NCBI GenBank assembly: GCA_047921455.1
Contig: JBLRWC010000001.1
Location: 1-64,000 of the forward strand
Length of the DNA: 64,000 bases
From: XN24 sp047921455
GTDB taxonomy: Bacteria > Pseudomonadota > Gammaproteobacteria > Steroidobacterales > XN24
Reading direction: 5' to 3'
Shown: positions 34,917 to 43,162 of the stretch, one piece after another
How positions within the stretch are numbered: position 1 is the first letter of the stretch
Layout: each line of letters begins with the position of its first letter
Program-made: the position numbers and the translations under genes
The notes under the pieces: model-generated
What the model was told of the DNA's origin: nothing
Seen by the model: the letters and a program-made list of their open reading frames with translations, nothing else
The model's database searches: none

Positions 34917-35103
34917 CCCTGATTGCGGCAGCGCAACCACAGCGCAAAACTGTTCCCGCCTGAGGTATGAGTCTGCCAACCGCGTGCTTGCGGACGCTGC
35001 CGCTTGAAGGCTCGGCTGGTTTTTGGGGCAGCCGAACATCAACAGGGTTTCTCCCACCGGCGAGAGGCCCGCGGTCCGCGGATCGCCAATCGGGATGACA
35101 ACA
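34917..35103 (+). promoter_or_regulatory. Structured leader upstream of the 11-heme cytochrome
   Basis: The 187-base gap has several inverted repeats: TCGGCTG/CAGCCGA (35012-35018 with 35029-35035), CCGCG-GTC-CGCGG near 35080, and CTC/GAG arms around the CCACCGG stretch. It ends in GGGAT just before the cytochrome start. It does not match a riboswitch class I can recognise by eye. It could be a promoter with a regulated 5' leader or an extragenic repeat copy. Confidence 0.4.
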
Positions 35104-37077
35104 ATGTCCAGACACTCCTTTCTCACTGCTTGCCTGCATGGCCTGTTGGCCTTGGTGGCGCTGTCCCTGTTCACGACGACCGCGGACGCCCAGCAGCGCG
35201 AAATCAATTGCATGGCCTGCCACAGCGACGTGCATTTCGAGTCGACCGCGCATGGCGAGCTCGGTTGCCGGGACTGCCATACGAACGTCGAGCGGCCCCG
35301 CCACACGGCGGAGGACCTGGCTGGCCTGACCGGCGACGCCATGTGCGCCCAATGCCATACCGTCGCGAAACGCGTCGTCGATCGCAGCATCCATGCCGAC
35401 AAGGTCAGCTGCATGGACTGTCATGGCGACGCCCACACGATGCTGAAAAACGACGACCTGTTGTCGCCGATGTCTCCGGTGGGCCAGGTCCAGGTCTGCG
35501 GCGACTGCCACTCCCAGCTGCCCGGCCAGTCGGAGATGATTGACTCCTTCGTCAACAGCGTGCATGGCCGCGGCCTGCTGCGTTCCGGCCTGCTGAGTTC
35601 GCCGACCTGCAGCACCTGCCACGGCGGTCACCGGGTCTTCGAGGTGGAACACGAGCGTTCCCCGACCTCGTTCCAGAACTCGCCGCAAATGTGCGGCGAC
35701 TGCCACGCTTACGTCCTCGACGAGTGGCTGAACCGCAGCGCCCATGGCGCCGCCTGGATGGACGGCAATACCGAAACAGCGACCTGTATCGACTGCCACG
35801 AGTCACACAGGATCGGCGACCCGGTTACGAGCCCCTATCGCCTGGATATTATCGAGCAGTGCGGCGATTGCCATGGCGATTACTTCGAACTGTACCGCGG
35901 CGACTTCCACGGCAAGGCCACCAACCTTGGGCTGGTGGTCTCCGCGACCTGCGCGGACTGCCATCACCCGCATGCCACGCTGGGCAATGAAGATCCGCGC
36001 TCCACGATTCACCCGGACAACCTGCAGGAAACCTGCGGTGACTGCCACGGGCAGGTGACGGCCGGCTTCGCGTCCTATAACCCGCACATCGATGCGAGCA
36101 ACCCGGACGACAACCTCTACGTCTACCTGATCGCCATGCTGATGCATGCGCTCATCATCGGCGTGTTCGGCTTCTTCGGGATTCACGCCATCCTGTGGCT
36201 GCAGCGCGGTATCGTCGGCATGAAGCGCGGCGAATACCTCGGCCACCACAGCCCGAGCGGCCGCTATGTGCGTCGCTTCAAGCAGCGCGACATCACCATG
36301 CACGTGGTGGTCATCGTGACCTTCCTGCTGCTGGCCGCGACCGGCCTGCCGCTGAAGTTCAGCTACGCGCCGTGGGCACAAACGGTCGTCGACCTGTTCG
36401 GCGGCGTGGAGAACACCATGTTGCTGCATCGCCTCGCGGCGATCGGCACCTTCGGCTACTTCGTCGCGCACCTTGGCATCCTCTTCTATCGTGCGGTCAT
36501 GAGAAAAGAGAAAGGCTTGTTCTGGGGCCCGAACTCCATGACGCCGAACTTGAAGGACGGCCAGGATATCGTTGCGATGTTCAAGTACTTCCTCTACCAG
36601 GGCCCGCGGCCCAAGTTCGACCGCTGGAGCTACTGGGAGAAGTTCGATTACCTGGCAGTGTTCTGGGGCATGATGATCATCGGCGGCTCCGGCCTGATGC
36701 TCTGGTTCCCGAACTTCTTCACGGAAATCCTGCCGTTGCCGGGCTGGGCGCTGAACGCCGCCTACGTGGTGCACAGCGAGGAAGCGCTGTTGGCGACCGG
36801 CTTCATCTTCCTGTTCCACTTCTTCCATACGCACCTGCGCCTGGAAAGCTTCCCGCTGGATCCGGTCATCTTCACCGGCAGTCAGCCGCTCGAGCGCTTC
36901 ATGGCCGATCGGCCGCTGGAATACCAGCGGATGGTGGACGAGGGCACGCTCGAGGATCACCTCGTGCCGCCGCCGACCAAGGCCCAGGAACTGAAGATCC
37001 ATATCTGGGGCTGGTTGTTCGTGGTCTTGGGCCTCGCCCTGGCGGTGGGCATCTTCACGGCGCTGCTGATATATTGA
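35104..37077 (+). CDS. 11-heme c-type/b-type fusion cytochrome, CbcL-like quinol dehydrogenase
   Basis: The 657-residue protein has a signal peptide or anchor, eleven CXXCH sites between residues 36 and 315 (CMACH, CRDCH, CAQCH, CMDCH, CGDCH, CSTCH, CGDCH, CIDCH, CGDCH, CADCH, CGDCH), and a C-terminal membrane domain of about four or five helices with b-heme His candidates (HAILWL, TMHVVVIV, LLHRLAAIG, HFFHTHLRLE), resembling HydC/FdnI-type cytochromes b. This arrangement matches Geobacter CbcL (nine c hemes plus HydC/FdnI domain), which takes electrons from menaquinol at low potential. It should sit in the inner membrane with its c hemes in the periplasm. ATG 35104 is preferred over ATG 35095. 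The ImcH-like gene follows 113 bases on. Confidence 0.88.
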   Translation: MSRHSFLTACLHGLLALVALSLFTTTADAQQREINCMACHSDVHFESTAHGELGCRDCHTNVERPRHTAEDLAGLTGDAMCAQCHTVAKRVVDRSIHADKVSCMDCHGDAHTMLKNDDLLSPMSPVGQVQVCGDCHSQLPGQSEMIDSFVNSVHGRGLLRSGLLSSPTCSTCHGGHRVFEVEHERSPTSFQNSPQMCGDCHAYVLDEWLNRSAHGAAWMDGNTETATCIDCHESHRIGDPVTSPYRLDIIEQCGDCHGDYFELYRGDFHGKATNLGLVVSATCADCHHPHATLGNEDPRSTIHPDNLQETCGDCHGQVTAGFASYNPHIDASNPDDNLYVYLIAMLMHALIIGVFGFFGIHAILWLQRGIVGMKRGEYLGHHSPSGRYVRRFKQRDITMHVVVIVTFLLLAATGLPLKFSYAPWAQTVVDLFGGVENTMLLHRLAAIGTFGYFVAHLGILFYRAVMRKEKGLFWGPNSMTPNLKDGQDIVAMFKYFLYQGPRPKFDRWSYWEKFDYLAVFWGMMIIGGSGLMLWFPNFFTEILPLPGWALNAAYVVHSEEALLATGFIFLFHFFHTHLRLESFPLDPVIFTGSQPLERFMADRPLEYQRMVDEGTLEDHLVPPPTKAQELKIHIWGWLFVVLGLALAVGIFTALLIY

Positions 37078-37090
37078 CGCGCATCGCAGT

Positions 37091-37115
37091 CCGGGCGGCC
37101 AGGATGGCCGCCCGG
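37091..37115. other. Hairpin between the CbcL-like and ImcH-like genes (first)
   Basis: CCGGGCGGCC-AGGAT-GGCCGCCCGG is a perfect 10-bp stem with a five-base loop, 13 bases past the first cytochrome stop. No T run follows, so it more likely stabilises or partly terminates the transcript than ends it. Confidence 0.75.
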
Positions 37116-37136
37116 ATAATCAACCAGGGACTGGCT

Positions 37137-37168
37137 TACGGCCCCGTCGAGCGATCGATGGGGCCGTA
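37137..37168. other. Hairpin between the CbcL-like and ImcH-like genes (second)
   Basis: TACGGCCCC and GGGGCCGTA form a 9-bp stem with a 14-base loop that ends 22 bases before the ImcH-like start. It is adjacent to the ribosome site (AAGG at about 37181) without covering it. Confidence 0.65.
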
Positions 37169-37190
37169 CTCATCACAATAAGGCAGAAAC

Positions 37191-38618
37191 ATGGCCAGAC
37201 ATTTCTTCGCTTCGCTAACCAACAACCCCATCAGCCTCGTCGGCACGGCCCTGGCCGTCGCCTCACTGATGCTGATCATCACCTTGTTCATCATCCAGGC
37301 GACCGGCTTCGAAGGCGGGCCCTACCTGGGTATTCTGACCTTCCTGATCCTGCCGATGTTTTTCGTCGCGGGCCTCGTGTTGATCCCGATCGGCATCATG
37401 CGGCAACGCAAGCGCGCCAGGAAGCTGGCCGCGTCGGGAGAGGCGCCGCCCCTGTTCCCGGTCATCGACCTGAACCAGGAGACCACGCGCAAGTCAGTCA
37501 TCATTTTCATGGTACTGACGATGATCAACATCATCGTGATCGCCGGCGCCACCTACAAGGGCGTCGAGGTGATGGATTCGACGGCGTTTTGCGGACTCGC
37601 CTGCCATGTCGTGATGGAGCCGGAACATACCGCGCACCAACGGTCGCCGCACTCCCGCGTGGACTGCGTGGACTGCCATATCGGCCCGGGCGCCGACTGG
37701 TTCGTGAAATCCAAGATGGATGGCGCCTGGCAGTTGGTGGCGGTCACCCTGAACATTTATCCGCGCCCCATCAAGACGCCGCTGCACGACCTGCGCCCGG
37801 CGCGCGACACTTGCGAGCAGTGTCATTGGCCGACGGTGTTCGTGGGCGACAAGCTGAAAATCGAGACCACCTACGCCGAGGACGAAACGAACACCGAGCT
37901 GCGCAACGCCATCCTGATGAAGGTCGGTGGCCTGCACGGCCGTGAATCCTCCGGCATCCACTGGCACGTCGATCCCGATTACCAGATTCGCTATCGCTCC
38001 GACGCCAGCCGAATGAACATCTATGACGTGGAAATGACCGGGCCGGACGGCTCAGTCAAGCTGTGGACGGTCGATGAAACCCCCGCCGACGCCGAGGACT
38101 GGCGTGTCATGGACTGCGTGGATTGCCATAACCGGCCGACGCACATTTATCGCCCGCCGGGCGAGGAAATAGACCAGCTCATGGCTGCCGGCGTGATCGA
38201 CACCAGCCTGCCGTACATCAAGCGCGAGGGCGTGCGCATCATCGAAGCGGCGGAGTATGACTCGCATGCCGAGGGCCGCATCGGCATCACGGCGTCACTG
38301 GAGACTTTCTACCGCGAAAACTATCCTGACCTGATGGTGGAACAAGCGGCGGCCATCGCCACGGCCGCGGACGCGCTCGGCGACGTCTACAGCTGGAACG
38401 TGTTCCCGCACATGAAAGTGAACTGGAATACCTACCCCGACCATAGCCGCCATCCGCCGATTCGCAGTCGCGAAAACGCGCCGGGCTGTTTCCGCTGCCA
38501 TAACCGGGACCACCAGACCGCCGAAGGCGAACGCATCTCGCGCAGCTGCGACCTGTGCCATACGGTACTCGCGCAGGGCGAGGAGAACCCGGAGGTCCTG
38601 CGGCTGCTGAACCCCTGA
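37191..38618 (+). CDS. NapC/NirT-type multiheme cytochrome, ImcH-like
   Basis: The 475-residue inner-membrane protein has three N-terminal helices (about 13-35, 45-68, 103-125) followed by a periplasmic NapC/NirT-type domain. Heme sites are one CX3CH (CGLACH, residues 134-139) and five CXXCH (CVDCH, CEQCH, CVDCH, CFRCH, CDLCH), with many extra His as possible ligands. Size, helix layout and the CX3CH variant resemble Geobacter ImcH, a quinol:cytochrome c enzyme needed for high-potential extracellular acceptors, which has seven hemes. Placement beside a CbcL-like gene repeats the two-enzyme logic known from Geobacter. AAGG upstream of ATG 37191 supports the start. Confidence 0.88.
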   Translation: MARHFFASLTNNPISLVGTALAVASLMLIITLFIIQATGFEGGPYLGILTFLILPMFFVAGLVLIPIGIMRQRKRARKLAASGEAPPLFPVIDLNQETTRKSVIIFMVLTMINIIVIAGATYKGVEVMDSTAFCGLACHVVMEPEHTAHQRSPHSRVDCVDCHIGPGADWFVKSKMDGAWQLVAVTLNIYPRPIKTPLHDLRPARDTCEQCHWPTVFVGDKLKIETTYAEDETNTELRNAILMKVGGLHGRESSGIHWHVDPDYQIRYRSDASRMNIYDVEMTGPDGSVKLWTVDETPADAEDWRVMDCVDCHNRPTHIYRPPGEEIDQLMAAGVIDTSLPYIKREGVRIIEAAEYDSHAEGRIGITASLETFYRENYPDLMVEQAAAIATAADALGDVYSWNVFPHMKVNWNTYPDHSRHPPIRSRENAPGCFRCHNRDHQTAEGERISRSCDLCHTVLAQGEENPEVLRLLNP

Positions 38619-39922
38619 CGCTGAAACAGCTTCTGCAGAGAAGGATACAAAGCGCCGCTGCTTCCTGGGGAGCAGCGGCGCTGCTACTTCTTTTCAGTCA
38701 TGCCCCGGCGTTCGCCACCGAGTGGCTGACAGCCGGTCCAGACGGTCAGCCGCAAGTGGTCGTCTATTATTTTTACTCCGACACCTGCCCGCACTGTATC
38801 GATGCCAGGCCGTTCGTCGCCTCGCTCGAGCGCCACGACTGGATCGATCTGCGCGCCTACGAGATCATCAAGAATCGCGAGTACGGGCTGTTATACCGCG
38901 ATATTGCCGCCACGATCGGCGCGCAGGCCCGCAGCGTGCCGGCGTTCATTTTCTGCGCGTCCATGCATACCGGCTTTGAGCGCCCGGAAACCACCGGCGC
39001 CGTGCTGCTGGCGCGCATGGAGCATTGCCACGCCAATCCGGAGCAAGTCCTGGCCGCCCGCTCGGGAGGTGGTCCGCGGCCCGGCGAGGTCATGGGCGTG
39101 CAAGTGCCGATCCTGGGGTTGGTCGATGCCGATGACTGGGGCCTGCCTGTCCTGACCGTCATCATCGCCGGCTTTGACGCCTTCAATCCCTGCGCGTTTT
39201 TCGTTTTGCTGTTCCTGCTCAGCCTGATGGTCCATGCACGCAGCCGCGCCCGGATGCTGCTGGTCGGCGGCACCTTCGTGGTGATCTCGGGCGCCATTTA
39301 CTTCGTTTTCATGGCAGCCTGGCTGAACGTGTTTTTGCTCATCGGGGAACTGCGCCTGGTGACGCTGCTCGCCGGCCTGGTGGCAATCACGCTCGCGGCC
39401 ATCAATATCAAGGACTATTTCCGCTTCCAGTCGGGCGGGCCGTCGCTGTCCATCCCGGAGTCCAAAAAGCCCAATATCTACCAGCGCATGCGCCAGCTGG
39501 TGGCCGCGAACAGCCTGTGGGCGATGCTCGCCGGCACGGCCATCCTGGCCATCGTGGTCAACAGCTACGAACTGCTTTGCACGGCGGGATTGCCGATGGT
39601 CTACACGCGCATCCTGACGCTGCGCGAAGCCGATCCCTTCGTGTATTACCTGTACCTGCTGCTGTACAACATCATCTACATCATCCCGCTGCTGATCATC
39701 GTCCTGCTGTTCGTGTTCCGCTTCAGTTCACGCAAGCTCGGCGAGCGCGAGGGCCGGCTGCTGAAACTGGCGTCGGGGATGATGATGCTCGGCCTGGGCG
39801 CCGTCATGCTGGCGGCGCCGATGGCGTTGAACCAGGCCGGCATTGCCATCGGCCTGTTGTTCGCGGCAATGCTTGCCACCTGGCTGGTCCATGTCATCAC
39901 GAAAAAGCGCGGCCTGATATGA
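38555..39922 (+). CDS. Thioredoxin-DsbD-like membrane fusion protein
   Basis: The protein has a hydrophobic signal (AAALLLLFSHAPAFA), a thioredoxin-like domain with CPHC (first Cys codon at 38786), then about six to eight membrane helices with one cysteine in each half (AFNPCAFFVLL; SYELLCTAGLPM), the DsbD/CcdA pattern. It would carry reducing power across the inner membrane to periplasmic thiols. Next to two multiheme cytochromes, the natural job is to keep heme-binding cysteines reduced. The only canonical start ahead of the signal peptide is GTG 38555, 64 bases inside the ImcH-like gene; CTG codons just after that gene's stop are an alternative. Length is up to 455 residues. Confidence 0.82.
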   Translation: MPYGTRAGRGEPGGPAAAEPLTLKQLLQRRIQSAAASWGAAALLLLFSHAPAFATEWLTAGPDGQPQVVVYYFYSDTCPHCIDARPFVASLERHDWIDLRAYEIIKNREYGLLYRDIAATIGAQARSVPAFIFCASMHTGFERPETTGAVLLARMEHCHANPEQVLAARSGGGPRPGEVMGVQVPILGLVDADDWGLPVLTVIIAGFDAFNPCAFFVLLFLLSLMVHARSRARMLLVGGTFVVISGAIYFVFMAAWLNVFLLIGELRLVTLLAGLVAITLAAINIKDYFRFQSGGPSLSIPESKKPNIYQRMRQLVAANSLWAMLAGTAILAIVVNSYELLCTAGLPMVYTRILTLREADPFVYYLYLLLYNIIYIIPLLIIVLLFVFRFSSRKLGEREGRLLKLASGMMMLGLGAVMLAAPMALNQAGIAIGLLFAAMLATWLVHVITKKRGLI

Positions 39923-39929
39923 TCAAGCC

Positions 39930-40370
39930 ATGAAGTCGATGCGCAATGGTCCGGTCCGTTTCGCCGTCCTGCTGGGCGCCCTCGGGCTGGGCGTGGCCTG
40001 CACCGGCCCGCAGGCCTGGTGGCAGCAGGACCTGGAAGAATGGGAAGGCGCGCCGGTCTCGGAGTTACTCGAGGCCTGGGGCTCACCGCTGCGCACCCTC
40101 ACTGCCGAAGATGAAGCCACGGTGCTGGTCTTTGAACGAGTGCGCGAACTGGACCTGCGCCTGGAAGCCCTGGCAGACCCCTCCCTGCGCCTCGACCCGG
40201 ATCGCCCGCGGACAACCCATGCCAGTCCCCCGCGCAGCGATTGCCTGGTCTTTTTCAAAATCGAAGCGGAACACGTCCGGGCGGCTCGCCACGAGGGTTC
40301 GGCTTGCGACATCGTGCCGCGCGATCCCGCCCGGCGCCGCGCGGACCCGGCCACCGACCGGCGTCGCTGA
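39930..40370 (+). CDS. Small lipoprotein of unknown function
   Basis: The 146-residue product has a lipobox (LGVAC, Cys24) and a mature part with WEGAPVSELLEAWGSPLRTL, a short motif seen in outer-membrane-assembly-type small lipoproteins that match a gene name to nothing I can prove. The C-terminus is Arg/Asp-rich and probably disordered. It begins seven bases after the thioredoxin-DsbD stop, so it belongs to the cytochrome operon. I do not recognise a family with confidence. Confidence 0.7.
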   Translation: MKSMRNGPVRFAVLLGALGLGVACTGPQAWWQQDLEEWEGAPVSELLEAWGSPLRTLTAEDEATVLVFERVRELDLRLEALADPSLRLDPDRPRTTHASPPRSDCLVFFKIEAEHVRAARHEGSACDIVPRDPARRRADPATDRRR

Positions 40371-40392
40371 ACCTGTGTTCGCCGGGTGTCCG

Positions 40393-40986
40393 CTAGCGTT
40401 GCGGACCGGCCCGGAAAGGGTATTGCTCGAAAATAGCGCGCACGGCCTCATCCAGCGCGCCGGCCGGGTCCTCCCGGGTCGCCTTGGTCACCCGCCCCAC
40501 CGCGGTCCCCTCCCAAACCAGCGCGCGACGCAGTGGATCCACCAGGTCCACGTACAGCGTGCCGCGCTGGTAAGTATCCACCCAGGTCTCGTAAGTATGC
40601 GTCGGCCACGGGTAGTAATAAGCGGATCGCCACGGGTACCAGGGCGACGGCGCCATCATCGACGGCACCGCGCGGACATCCTGCACATCCTCGGTCACCA
40701 GCGCAAAATTCACCAGCAGGTCCGGATCGGCCTCGACCTCGCGGTAGCCGCGGGCCTGCAACTCGCTCCTCACGGCGGCCATCACGCGTCGGTCCGCGAT
40801 AGTGTCATAGGTGCGTCCCGGATCCCGCTCGGCGCGGTCCATGAACGCGAAGGTCGCGAATCGCGAGAAATCCACGGTTTCATCGTAGTCCGTAAGGATG
40901 TCCGGACCCACCGTGGCGCACCCGGCGACCGCCAGCAGTGCTGCGGCAGCAGCAGCGAGCAGTTTTCCAGCAGTCCGCGTTGGCAT
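40393..40986 (-). CDS. DUF4136 lipoprotein
   Basis: The 197-residue product has a lipobox (LAVAGC) and a DUF4136 domain (DFSRFATFAFMD...; YRDEVEADPDLLVNF-like segment; GTLYVDLVDPLRRALVWEGTA). The middle is rich in Tyr, Trp and Pro. Members are periplasm-facing lipoproteins without assigned function. GGGAG eight bases before ATG 40986 supports the start. Confidence 0.88.
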   Translation of the reverse strand: MPTRTAGKLLAAAAAALLAVAGCATVGPDILTDYDETVDFSRFATFAFMDRAERDPGRTYDTIADRRVMAAVRSELQARGYREVEADPDLLVNFALVTEDVQDVRAVPSMMAPSPWYPWRSAYYYPWPTHTYETWVDTYQRGTLYVDLVDPLRRALVWEGTAVGRVTKATREDPAGALDEAVRAIFEQYPFRAGPQR

Positions 40987-41007
40987 GGCGCAGTCTCCCA
41001 CCTTGAC

Positions 41008-41220
41008 TCAGAGGTCCTCGTAACTGTCGAGCGCCGCGAGCTCTTTCCTCAGGCGACGGCTTTCGGCCAGCGCCTCGAGTGTCCGTCGCGCGGCCGTCCC
41101 GGGCCCGCTGCGTTCAGCCTCGCGCCGGCCGATATCAGGCAGCACATCGATCGGCTCCGCCTGGCCGGTGAATTCAAAATTCGCGTCTTCCGAAAAAGGC
41201 TTGCGCGCATAGCCATTCAT
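41008..41220 (-). CDS. Small hypothetical protein, PA3496-like C-terminus
   Basis: The 70-residue soluble protein ends in a charged helix (RRTLEALAESRRLRKELAAL) and an acidic tail, like the PA3496 family of small proteobacterial proteins, though the match is by impression only. GGGAG upstream of ATG 41220 supports it. It lies 21 bases ahead of the DUF4136 gene, so the two are probably co-transcribed. Confidence 0.65.
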   Translation of the reverse strand: MNGYARKPFSEDANFEFTGQAEPIDVLPDIGRREAERSGPGTAARRTLEALAESRRLRKELAALDSYEDL

Positions 41221-41423
41221 AATCGGCGCTCCCAATAGGCATGTCTACATTCGTTATTCGTTCGCCCGCGGCGACCGGTTCCACTGCTTCCTCTTGCCTT
41301 ATATAGATGGTGCGGCGCGCAGAAAATTCCATCCCTCGCGCCCGGCGCGCGTTTGCCCTATATTCCCGGACTTCGGAGCCGGCCGGCGGGTTGCCGGCGT
41401 TCCCGCCGCGAGAATACTGAAAA

Positions 41424-42209
41424 GTGCTGAGGGCCAGGCAAAAACTGGGCAAATATCGTATCGAGCGGCGTCTTTCGGACGGCCCGCTGGCGACCGTTTA
41501 CCAGGCTTTCGATACCATCCACGGCCTGCGCGTGGCCCTGAAAATCCCTCATCGGCGCATGATGGACGACTATTTCCTCGCCGACTTCCGCAAGGAAGCC
41601 CGCATCCTGGCCAAGCTCGATCACCCCAATATCCTCTCCATCCAGAATGCCTGCTTCATCGACGGCTATTTCGTGATCTCGATGCCGCTGGGAGAGGAGA
41701 CGCTCGGCGATCGCCTGCAGCGCCGCATCTCGACGGCCAAGGCGCTGGACTTTAGCCACCAGATTCTCTTGGCGGTGGCGCACGCCCACGAGGAAGGCAT
41801 CATTCACTGCGACATCAAGCCGGACAATTTCATCCTTTTTCCGGACAATGTCCTGCGGCTGACCGACTTCGGCTTTTCCAAGCTGGCCCGGGGCCGTATC
41901 GACGCATCCGGCTCGGGCACGGTCGGCTACGTGGCGCCGGAACAGGCCATGGGCCGCCCGGTGCTGGCCTCGGACGTGTTCTCGGTCGGCCTGGTGCTCT
42001 ACCGCATGTTCGCGGGCGCCTTGCCCCGTTGGCCCTACGACTGGCCGCCACCGGGCGCCACGCGGCTGCGGCAAAAACTCCACCCGGACATGATCGCCCT
42101 GGTTCGGCGCGCGATCGAGGTCAAGCCCACGCGCCGCTACCGAAGCGGTACGCACATGTTGGCGGCCTTCGAACGTATCCGTAACCCGACGGCCAGCCGC
42201 CGGATATGA
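41424..42209 (+). CDS. Serine/threonine protein kinase
   Basis: The 261-residue soluble kinase has Lys in VALKIPHR, Glu in FRKEARIL, the catalytic loop HCDIKPDN (HCD where HRD is usual), DFGFSK, and YVAPEQ. The glycine loop is degraded (RLSDGPLATVYQAF; one Gly left), but the other ATP-site residues are kept, so activity is likely. No membrane helix or sensor domain follows. Start GTG 41424 has a weak ribosome site. Its stop overlaps the phosphatase start as ATGA, making a kinase-phosphatase pair. Confidence 0.9.
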   Translation: MLRARQKLGKYRIERRLSDGPLATVYQAFDTIHGLRVALKIPHRRMMDDYFLADFRKEARILAKLDHPNILSIQNACFIDGYFVISMPLGEETLGDRLQRRISTAKALDFSHQILLAVAHAHEEGIIHCDIKPDNFILFPDNVLRLTDFGFSKLARGRIDASGSGTVGYVAPEQAMGRPVLASDVFSVGLVLYRMFAGALPRWPYDWPPPGATRLRQKLHPDMIALVRRAIEVKPTRRYRSGTHMLAAFERIRNPTASRRI

Positions 42210-43114
42210 ACGACGGCGCGGAAATGCTCTTTCTGGCGGCCGAGGACGCGCCTGCCGAAGGCGTGATCCGGGCGGCCGGCGGGGCCGCGGCGGTCTGGGC
42301 GGCGCCCCGGCCCGGCGGCGGCCGCAGCGAGGACGCCCTGCTGGCGCTGCCGCTCGGCGCGGACAGCGCGGTGCTGGCGGTCGCCGACGGCATCGGCGGG
42401 GTACCGGGCGGCAGCGCGGCTGCCACGCGCGCCATCCGGGCGCTGGCCGCCGCACTGGAAGAAGGTTTTGCGGCAGGCCAGTCGTTGCAGAGCGCCATTC
42501 TCGAGGGCATCGGCCGGGCCAACGACTCGGTGTTGTCCATGGGCACCGGCGCCGCCACGACGCTGGCCGTCGCCGAACTGGCCGGCGGGCGGGTGCGCGC
42601 CTATAACGTGGGCGATTCCGAGGTCATGGTGTTCGGCCAGCGCGGCCGGCTTAAACTCCAGACCCTGTCGCATTCCCCGGTCGGCTTCGCCGTGCAGGCG
42701 GGCCTGGTGAACCGCGAGGAAGCGCTCCACCACGAGGACCGGCACGTGGTATCCAACTTCGTCGGCAGCCGCGATATGCGGATCGAAGTCGGTTCGGCGC
42801 TGCGACTGGCGGCGATGGACACCGTGGTGGTGTGCAGCGACGGCCTGGTGGACAACCTGCGCCTGGCGGAAATATCCGCCATCATGCGTTCTGGCCCGCT
42901 CGACCAGCGCCTCGGACAACTCGCCGAGAGCGCGCTCCGCCGCATGACGACCCCGTCCGGCGCCGCCACGCCGGAGCACCCCAGCAAGCCGGACGACCTG
43001 TCCATTATTGCGTTCCGCCTGCATCCCGGCCGCGCCGTGCTGCGCCGCCTGCCACCGCCCCGGCAAATGCCGCTGGGGGACACACCCGGCGCGCCGGAAT
43101 GGAGCCATGCCTGA
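42206..43114 (+). CDS. PP2C-type protein phosphatase
   Basis: The 302-residue soluble protein has the PP2C metal-site motifs VADGIGG, YNVGDSE, VCSDGLVDN and PDDLSII. The first motif (usually R..NED) reads GGRSEDALL. It is coupled to the kinase gene upstream by an ATGA overlap, so it most likely reverses that kinase's work. About 25 residues at the N-terminus are unlike PP2C. Confidence 0.9.
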   Translation: MNDGAEMLFLAAEDAPAEGVIRAAGGAAAVWAAPRPGGGRSEDALLALPLGADSAVLAVADGIGGVPGGSAAATRAIRALAAALEEGFAAGQSLQSAILEGIGRANDSVLSMGTGAATTLAVAELAGGRVRAYNVGDSEVMVFGQRGRLKLQTLSHSPVGFAVQAGLVNREEALHHEDRHVVSNFVGSRDMRIEVGSALRLAAMDTVVVCSDGLVDNLRLAEISAIMRSGPLDQRLGQLAESALRRMTTPSGAATPEHPSKPDDLSIIAFRLHPGRAVLRRLPPPRQMPLGDTPGAPEWSHA

Positions 43115-43162
43115 CGACCGGCCTGCCGGCGCGTCCCCATGCTGTCCCACAAGGATTTCCTG

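Noticed and set aside
34917..35103. A cyclic-di-GMP, cobalamin or molybdenum cofactor riboswitch
   Set aside because: The characteristic conserved strings of these classes are not found; stems are visible but do not match a known layout by eye.
34608..35799. Minus-strand frames crossing the start of the 11-heme cytochrome
   Set aside because: They overlap eight heme motifs on the plus strand and start in the structured leader; the translated text has no domain.
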